Source of the DNA: Ascaris suum
Lineage: Eukaryota; Nematoda; Chromadorea; Rhabditida; Ascarididae
DNA length: 64,000 nucleotides
NCBI GenBank assembly: GCA_013433145.1
Contig: CM024172.1
Coordinates: 12,829,553-12,893,552 of the forward strand
Direction of reading: 5' to 3'
In this document: in pieces, positions 14,437 through 23,400 of the stretch
Layout: the number at the start of each line of letters is the position of its first letter
Numbering within the stretch: the stretch's first letter is position 1
The notes under the pieces: generated by a model
Databases searched by the model: none
Seen by the model: only the letters and a program-made list of their open reading frames with translations
Told to the model about the DNA's origin: nothing
Translations under genes and position numbers: made by a program

Positions 14437-17400
14437 CGGAAATCACTAGTCGTGCTTTTATGATCTAGACGTGCAACTTCTCAACAGAACGGAGTCACTA
14501 ATGATCGCTAGAGGCTTTCTCTCAGCGTCGTTTCTATGTTTATGTTTTGCGTTTATCCACGTGTATGCATCTATCTTTCTGTCTTTGCTATAGTTTCAGC
14601 GCTGCATGGGAGGAGGAACTCACAACGATGCAGATGAGAAAATGAGTGTATCTATTATTTTGTCAATTTCAGTCGTAAATTGTTTGTTAGGTAATCAGTA
14701 AACCCTGTATGTTTGCGTTTAGTAGACTAACTGACCTGAGTAATTATCGCTGATTTTTTAATGATTCGTTAAAGTTCATTGGCATTAAAAGCTGCGCAAA
14801 AGTCACGAAAAATAGTTCTATTAGCTGTGAGGTCAGTTAAAATGTGAGGGTATTATTCTATGTGTTTCTTTTTGTTGATAACTTGTAAAACTAGTTGTTC
14901 AAGTGAGCGAGCTGCAAAAGCACCTATCGTCCAGCACATCTAACGCGCTTCTTCGCTTCGTTTTTTTTTTACTACGATATCTGCGTACTCGATGATCTTA
15001 AAAGCATATGCGAAAATTTGTGAGAAAATAAATTTAAATATTTCTCTCTTGATCTTCAAAGGTATAAGTCTTATATTTTTTCGGCAATTTTATTCCGTGA
15101 TCTGATGATTTTTCCATAAAGTATTTTCATAAATATATATAGTTTAAGATGAAGTATTAGGACTTTATATGATTTTTTTGTCTTATGGGTGCTGAGATTT
15201 CAATTACCCTTAAAAAAGCCATGAATTTTTGCATACTTCTCTTATACTTGCCGTGAACCGTTTTGGTTTTTGTGTTTCGCAGTTGTCGTTATAAATCATT
15301 TCCTTAATTTTATTTGAACTGTTGCAGTTTTTTTTGTTCTAAAAGAATAAAGCAATATTCATAGCACGCTAACTAAATGTTCGATAAATTTATTTATTTC
15401 AGCAGGAAAAAAGTTAATACGAATGGTGGTGAGAGAAAAAAGTTCATTCTAATACTTGAATGAAATTATTGCTGACGACTTTTGTTTTTTTTTTACGCCG
15501 GTGTTAATGCAAATCAAATTTTAAAAAAAAAAACCGACCATTGTACCCCATATTGGAGCATTCATCCATTTGCGTATTCCTGGCGAAAAATTTCCCCCGC
15601 AATCGCCAAATATGAGTTGAGAAGCTAAACGAGCGAGTGTGCTAATAGATAGCGTCATTGTATTCGTTCTTTCGAGGACATAGAAATATCGGTGAGTGTG
15701 GTAGTAAGTGTATGGATGGATGACATACGAAAAATTCCGCATAGAGAGTGGGCGCTTTGTTGGACACACAAATAGAATAGCACAAGCAACAGAGAGCATT
15801 ACAAAAAAATACTTGATTTGCACGTAGCGATGGGCATATGGCAGTTCTGCTAAAATTTCACAGCGATGCACATCGCCACGTCGACATAAACAGTTCCATG
15901 AAAAGATTGCCGTCTAGTTCTCAACAGCTAACTTAGGGGCCATCGTGCATCTCCTTTCCGCTTTTAAGTCCAGGATAGCTTTAAATGGGGGGGAAAGGAG
16001 ATGTAATTGTGCAATAGAGTTTGCATACATAAATTTTAAAAGTACTAGAACGAAAATGCTCATTTATTCATAAAGGAAGCAGAAGGAAGGCGTTTGATGT
16101 GCCTGCTTCTGATATTAAGGAATTGCCTTATATGGCTTCATCCTCTTCTTTACCATTGGTCACTCAAGGGCAGGAAGTCCTTCAACTGCAAAGCAGAAAA
16201 TTTTTTGAAAACCCAGAGACGAGAGATTTTGATATTAAAAAGGAATGTGGAACTCATAAAATGCGCAGGTGGTAAAGAGCGTTGCAGTTCTGCATAGTGT
16301 CTAATTGGTTACATTGTTTCTGTGTAATAAATCGATCATGTATGATATCAGCCATACAGTTCTCCGCTGTGCTACCTTATTTATTTTATCCGTAAATAAT
16401 TGCACATAGTACGTTGAAAGAAACAATCATTAGTACGACTCATGTATCTGTTGGAAGCGTTAGTCGCACGTTCGTTGTTGCATACTATTAGTTCAGGGTT
16501 TCTAATACAGTTTAGCTGTTTCTATTAAAGTGGATTTTCTAATTGTGTTCCTCGGATGTCTAACCTCTGTATATATGAGAACTGAGGGGATATTGTAGGA
16601 TATGGATGGTTTAGCTTACCACTTAACCTCCATCATAAGAGGATCCTGCTTTTTTATTGAACATGGCAATCATAAGGGCTATCAACGAGCGATTTCAATG
16701 TGCTCATTTTGTAACACAACAATAACAAAATAATTTATAATTTTTCTGTAGTTAAGCACTAATTATCGGGTGAATTTCTTTAACTTCCTGTCAATTTTCA
16801 TTTTCGATATTATTTTCTATTCGTTTTATTCGTATGAAAGGGATGCAGTTATAGGCGCATTTTTGATTATGTTCATAAAAAATAAATACAGGTAAATTTC
16901 AGTCGCATTCGTTCATAATGCAATTGGTGAACAGACGGCCCATCGAGGCAGTCGTTAACGAGATCTTCATGCAGAGTCGCATGTTCAGCCCCAATCCAGT
17001 CGTCGCACGTGATAAACGTTTGTTTTTATTATTATTCCTTATATAATATTATAACTAGCGGAGCACTGTTAATTATCCAATCGTTGAAATGTTTTCGATG
17101 GGAAATCTATTTCATGGAACTGCTACCTCGACATTTTTATGCCTTAAAACTCAGACACACGATCGTTGTCCTGAACATGTCACTTCTGAGCGCGATGAAT
17201 ATCTCAAATGGTTACAACGTCAGCGATCGTCATCAGTCATTATCTGATGTGAAAACTGTTGTATTATGATGTTTTCGTTGATGATCGAAGCATTTTAGCG
17301 AGACATTCATTTATATAATAATGTATTTATTGCTATTTTATTGTGCTTCAATGGCAAAGCTCAGCAACGATTAATAACGTCTGCTTTTTTCACTGATTTA

Positions 17401-20400
17401 TGACCATCCTGAGAAGTCATCAATGTTAGTTTTTTCCACCATCTCTAAGGAAATTAAAAGTGCTTGAGGTAATTCTGTCGTTTGAGCAAATTTTTTATTA
17501 ACATCCATTTTTTTAAAAAGGGATGTTTTTGAGCGTATTATTTTTGTGACAGTTTAAACGAGCGGTGGACTTTACGTATTGGAAGTGTCCTTAGGCTTAG
17601 GTATAGAGGGCGTTATGAAGAACCAAGTGGAAAAAGATGCTAGCGGAGCTTGTACGACATGCTTTTCATCATCTTCGCTTCGCTAGTCGCTTTCTCGAGT
17701 TGAACAGCTATCAACAAATGTTACAAATGCGCATTTCATGTAATTTTTGAATGAGGATTAATAACGTTTTCTGCGGGCGTCGCCCGTAGCCGCATCCTCA
17801 TGCTTGCGGAGCGGAGATTTCAACTATCGGGCTACTGCAACACTTTTCATTAGCCAGTATTTTTTTGATTTGAGTCACACCAGTGCTAATGTACACATAA
17901 GGCGACAAACTTGACGAATGCATAACACATCAGTGAAGGCAGTGCTGATGCCACTTGCAACAGAATGATATATTAAGAGAAGTGAAGGATCGCGGGTTCC
18001 GACCCGCGTGCATGTAGTGTTTTCATTCGTCACTCAGGAATTGTTATCTTGTATATCAGAGTCGGGCCGAACTTAGCTTACAGTGAAGCCTTAACTGTGT
18101 TCTTCTATTTTTCAGCTAATTCGGACACTTGCACATGTTTAAGTTTCACTCATTTCTCAAATAAGACCGACGTAAAGTGAAAATCCAATTGGTGCGAAAT
18201 GCATATAATTTTTCCACTTTCAAATGTCCATAATTTCTATCGAAGCTCACCGATGTGCGTAAAACACGAATGGATTATAAATTGTCGGATACTAAATCCA
18301 TCGAGTTTCTTAGTTTAAGCTTCAGTGAATAGGACGAACAGGTACTCATTTTATGACGGATCAAACGAAAGCAAATTAAAAATTTAAGCAGAAACAATTA
18401 AACGATTGTAAATTAAATAGAAATAAACCTCATCATACATAGAAAAGGAAATGACAACCGTAATGCATTTTTGCGGTGCGAATTGGTGAGCGTGCATTAA
18501 AGCGGTTCAATTTTTCATTGGCTAGAAGCGGAAGATAACAGAATGAAGGAAGGTGATAGGAATGATTGAGGCGTAGTAAAGTGCATTAGGAAGGAAGGAG
18601 TATTTAACAAAGAATTCCAAACAATAACATAAAATTTTTCAGTCTCATATTGTTTGTTGTTGGCTTTTTTGTTTTATGCTCATTGTACTTTTCTAAATAT
18701 AATGACTTATATATACCTTCATTAAAGAGTAGACTATCTTAACTGGCCATTCTGCATATGTGTAATATTAAATAGTTATAAATACAGAGGGAGAATCAGA
18801 AGATAAGACACAGGTCGTCAGGACTAAATTATAAACTTGAAATACCTGTAGAATAGTGGAGGTATAAAAAAGCTTCACACCTGAGCGTCGTGAGAGGGCC
18901 TCATTTGAACGCTTGCAATGAGCATAATGTGCCAGAAGCAATATTTCATGATGTAATGTGTAGTTACAGTGGAGCACACACGAGAAGAGCATGAAGGAGT
19001 TCCCGCGAAGAGAAAAAGACATGATGAAAACGGAACAATTTGCTAGTATATTTATAGTATATGAGACACACTTCCATCTCACTAAGCATTGGCATATTTT
19101 TCCGGTAAATAACCGCAATTAATTTATATTCTTTCATGGGGAAATTTTAAAGCTTTCAGTGCTGAAGATGATCGAAATGGATGGCAATCAATCACGAATA
19201 GCGTTGTATTTTGCGCTTGGTAATTGTTCACAACGATTGCGAATTCCAGCACGAAGTGTTCGTTGCAATCATTCAAATTGCTTCGATCTTGAGGCATTCT
19301 TAATCGCAAATCAGGATAATAGCTATTTTGAATGCCCTTTTACTCCATGCAAGTGAGTTCTTCCGCTGTTGATTATCGCATATTTAGCACTCGTTTTAAT
19401 GAATGTAGTGTGAAAGCTTTGAACTGTAGACTTGTTTCACGTTTAGCTTACGCCATCATTGAGACAGAGAGAGATAGAAACCTGAAGTTACAGTAGAAAC
19501 CCAAACTCCGATCGTTTGCTTTTCAAAAGAACTGCTTCGACCTCTTCCTTCGAACTTTTTCTCCGTTTCCTCAACACTGATATGCGTCACGTAGAAAATA
19601 ATATACGGCTATGAAACAATGCTTTTCTGAGCAAACCTTCAGCCTTCCATCGCATTCGCGTTAATGCGCTAGAAATCAACGGGGATTTCGGTTAATAAAG
19701 TGAAGTGAAAGAAAGTGCCCTCATTTAAACAACGAGATTGGAGTTGGAGTCTTCACTTATCTCTGCGCTTTTCGCTTCCATCTCTCTGTCAGTGGGGCCC
19801 TCAATGCGAGTTAGATTGCATAACACACGCTTATCGGTTAGGAGAAACTATGCCTATAGACGGGAATCAAATCAATCGCTTTCCACTCTTTGAGGCTCGT
19901 GTTTTGATTAGGATGCAATATAAAATATTGTGCATCAGTGCGATACTCCTAAGTTTAACGTGATAGTGCTAGCACTGATAATTGCAAGTATTTAGATCAC
20001 AGCTTCCTATCATGCAAAGGCCGTAGCAGATTGTTTTTTGAGGGTGCAAGTTTATCTTTTGATCATAACTAGTTATTCAGCGTGTACTGATTATCGTCAA
20101 ATCAACCTGAACTAGAGACCATAGATTGCTGGAGCTATTGCACAGAGATATCTTTAGACAATATCATATGATCCGTTTGTTTCAGAGTTTATTGTTTCAG
20201 CGACTTCTATTTATGAGAAGATTAGCTTTGAATACTGAAAACATTTCATATTTCAACGCTGTTGTGTCGCCAGTTGATTAGAAAACATTGCAGGAGTGTA
20301 TTCACTCTTGGTGAGATCGAAGTGGATCAGTTCATCGCACAGATATTGGCTGAAACGGCACGAATGCCAAATGCGCTTGAGGTTAATCTTGAGGCGAATG

Positions 20401-23400
20401 GATGTTGGCGGATAATCGACCCGTTGCCTTCGATTTATCCAACTCAGAGTCAACAACAATCCACATCCGCTCAGAACGATTTCTTGCAAATGGGTGTCCA
20501 ACATGCCATTACTGCAAATGAGAGTGTGCCAGCTAGGGGACATAAGAGAGAACATGATTGCGCAGATGCTTCATCTGGAGGTGTGTGTTTAAGCATGTTC
20601 TTAGATTGCATTTCACTTTTTGTCTCATTTTTCTTGCGCAGTTATTCGGTTTTTTGTCATTCGGGTAGTCTCCACCTAAAATTTTTCAAACCCTGACATG
20701 GTTTTATACCTTTCATCGGTTGAGTGTTAAACTGCTGGGCCGTAGTTGAAAATAAATTATTGATTGATTCAATATCAGATTTAGTGGTGCAGTGACACAA
20801 CCTTAATTGTGCTAGCATGCTTATAGATTTTTAAGATGCAGCCACAGTGATTAGTTATTTTCACCGCATAACAAAGAAATAGGCTTGCTTAATAGTTCTA
20901 CTATGTTTTTTGATCAATTTTAAATGATATCACAGCCTTTTTACTTTGAAAAGTTCTGCATTACTGTTCCCTTGTTCACCGTAAAGATCGTCTTCCATAG
21001 AGGATGACGGAAATTAGCGGACGGATTTTTGCTTAATGTGGTTGTTAATAGAAGGCAAACATAACCTAACTCTGCAACAGCAAAGAGAAGAGCCAGTTCA
21101 CTGATTAATAATCTGCGATAGCAAATGTTGCGCCCAATTTAACAGCATAGCCCTCGTTTGTTTCGTAGAGATTATTCTTACCACATAACTCGGAAGTTTT
21201 TCATAAGCGTACTGTAAACAGCTGCTGTGAAGCCTGGGATATAATTCGCTAGTGGTCATGCGATGCTACAATATAAGGAATATGAAGCTGGTGATGCTTG
21301 CTAAAGCGCTGCTATCATTGTCGTGTTGCTGTCAAAAGTATCACAGCAACTTAAGGCACGCCATATTCGCTGAAGCGAATCAAATCGGAGTCATTTGGCA
21401 TAAGCGGTTGCTCCGGGTCAATGTCGAGGCAGGACCAACAACAGGCACAATCTCCGTTCAATCCGAACTCCGTTCCCGCTCCTCCATCAAGCTCCTGGAT
21501 CCAGTCACCCAGCGGTGCACTGCCATCCGTACTGAGCCCTTATGGGCCTTCCACTTCAACAAGGTGCGTTTTCTTCATACGACCCATATATAGTTGTTTA
21601 AAGCATAGAGCAGTGTTTGCACCTAATTTCTTGAAATGCCTAGAAAGATTTTCCCGCCAGACAGAGCGCCTTAACTTTGAGATTCAGTTGATTATAGATA
21701 CGTAGAAAATTTTCATGTTGCATTGACATTTGAATGCGGTCACCATCTTTCGCTTATTTAGGTGTATTTTTCCCAGTGAAAAGCCTTCTGAGAACATCCA
21801 GTTACCTAGTTGTCTTTTCTGAGTTGTGAGCGATGGATTTCTACATGTTTGCCTATGTTATTGAAAGCCTTCATGCCGTTGCAGTCCTCCTTTGACACAA
21901 TCAACAGTGCAACAACAGCGTTGCAGTCCGCCGTCGGCACCACCGAAGTACGGTGGACCAGGCACCCCAACAACACCGAGCAATGCACAGAACCCGCCTT
22001 CAATTGGACCCGCAGTTGGCACAAGCCCAAGCAGCACTCAACTGCAGACAAACGTTCCGCAACAAGGAAGTGTTGAAGCCGTCTCGGTCACAGGTTGAAT
22101 ATTCCCGATTATGCAGAAAACCATCGTTTAATTTGGACTGAAGCGAAGCTGTATAGGGTCCTGTTAGCGATCTATTTGTATTTACGTAGGCAATTCTGTG
22201 ATCCATATATAGAAGAAATGGCAAAGAGATTGTTAAGTGGGATTGTAGTGATAGTGGGAAAGATAGAAGCGAGCTAGAAGAATGAAAGTTTGCGCGAATG
22301 AAGTGACGAATTAGCGTTATGAGACACCTACATATGTCATTAGGCTTTCTGCATTCTCAAACGTATTGGATAATTGTGCCATATTCAAGAATTTGCTTCA
22401 TCAATGCTGCCCAGGGCAACAAGCTTGAAAAAGAAGTGCAACGATACCCTTGTATTGCCGTGAAAATTTTTCGGGTACTTCGTTCTCCCATTCCGTTCTC
22501 TATTCTATGGACTACAGTTGTTTATCTTGACAGTTCATTCCAGTCCATCCTATAATCCAGATCGCCGCCATTATTACAAATTGTATGTCAAATTTGAGAA
22601 ACTTTTGATTAGTGATTATAGCTAAAGGATTCATTTTAGGATCAGCCCCATATACGCCAGCATCGGTTGGGTCATTAAGCGGCGGAGCGCATACGAGCGT
22701 TTCGTCAGCAGTCGCATGCGTTGGGGAGGGCACACAAAATGCGGCGAACAACTGTCTCAATGAACTCACCTCCTCGTTAAATGTCGGCCAAATCGATGAT
22801 TTTTTCGACGATCTCATTTTCTCGGACGCAAAGGTCCTTTATTTAAACTCTTCTTTCAGAAGTCTTTCCCATTTATTTGTCAAAAGTTTGTTAAAATGCA
22901 TGAGAAATTATTTTCATATTGATGGAAAATTATTTTCACCGTTGGTTTGTTTGTATCAAAATATTTTATCGTTGACTAATACCTACATTTATGTTTTGGT
23001 TCATTTTTTCCATACAAGCATGTTTTTTTCATTCTTTTTCCTAGGAAGCGATTTTTGTTTCATGCTTTGCCACTTGTTTTCGACAATATTTCTACTCCTT
23101 TGACATTATTATTGCTTTTGAGAGTTATTTTATTCGGTTGTTTAGTTCTAATGGTTTTTTGCGGTTGTTTTTTAAAATTATTGCATTTGTATAATTTCAA
23201 CAGTTTCCTATTTATTTAGATGTCTTCGGCAGCCGAAATGCAAAAATACCTCAATGAGGATTTGTTCGTTGGCTCGGGACTAGCTGAAATCAATGCAGCT
23301 TTGAAACGCGAGGTTAGCATCAATTATCGATTGCTTTTGCGAGAGTAAATTTGTGTACTAAGAGATTAAATCAAAGACTGTGCTTTTAAATGTGTAATTT

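Larger units (their letters stand above)
8708..16902 (+). other. 8.2-kb intron inside the ZMIZ-like gene
   Basis: By far the largest intron of the gene, with canonical ends (gtaagt ... aatttcag). It holds a (TTA)n tract near 9055, a (TA)n tract at 14373-14433, a GC-richer block with TGGCTG repeats near 12340-12510 and a 12-bp inverted repeat at 15948/15992. I see no exon, RNA gene or transposase in it. Its size and the GC-rich block make an internal promoter or enhancer possible. Confidence 0.8.

Noticed and set aside
15521..15871. 116-codon minus-strand frame in the large intron of the ZMIZ-like gene
   Set aside because: No recognisable domain, no splice context, and antisense to an intron.
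18768..19118. 116-codon minus-strand frame just before the SP-RING exon
   Set aside because: No motif and no promoter or splice support; likely chance.
21252..21593. 113-codon plus-strand frame
   Set aside because: It is an out-of-frame reading of the Pro/Ser/Gln-rich exon of the ZMIZ-like gene.
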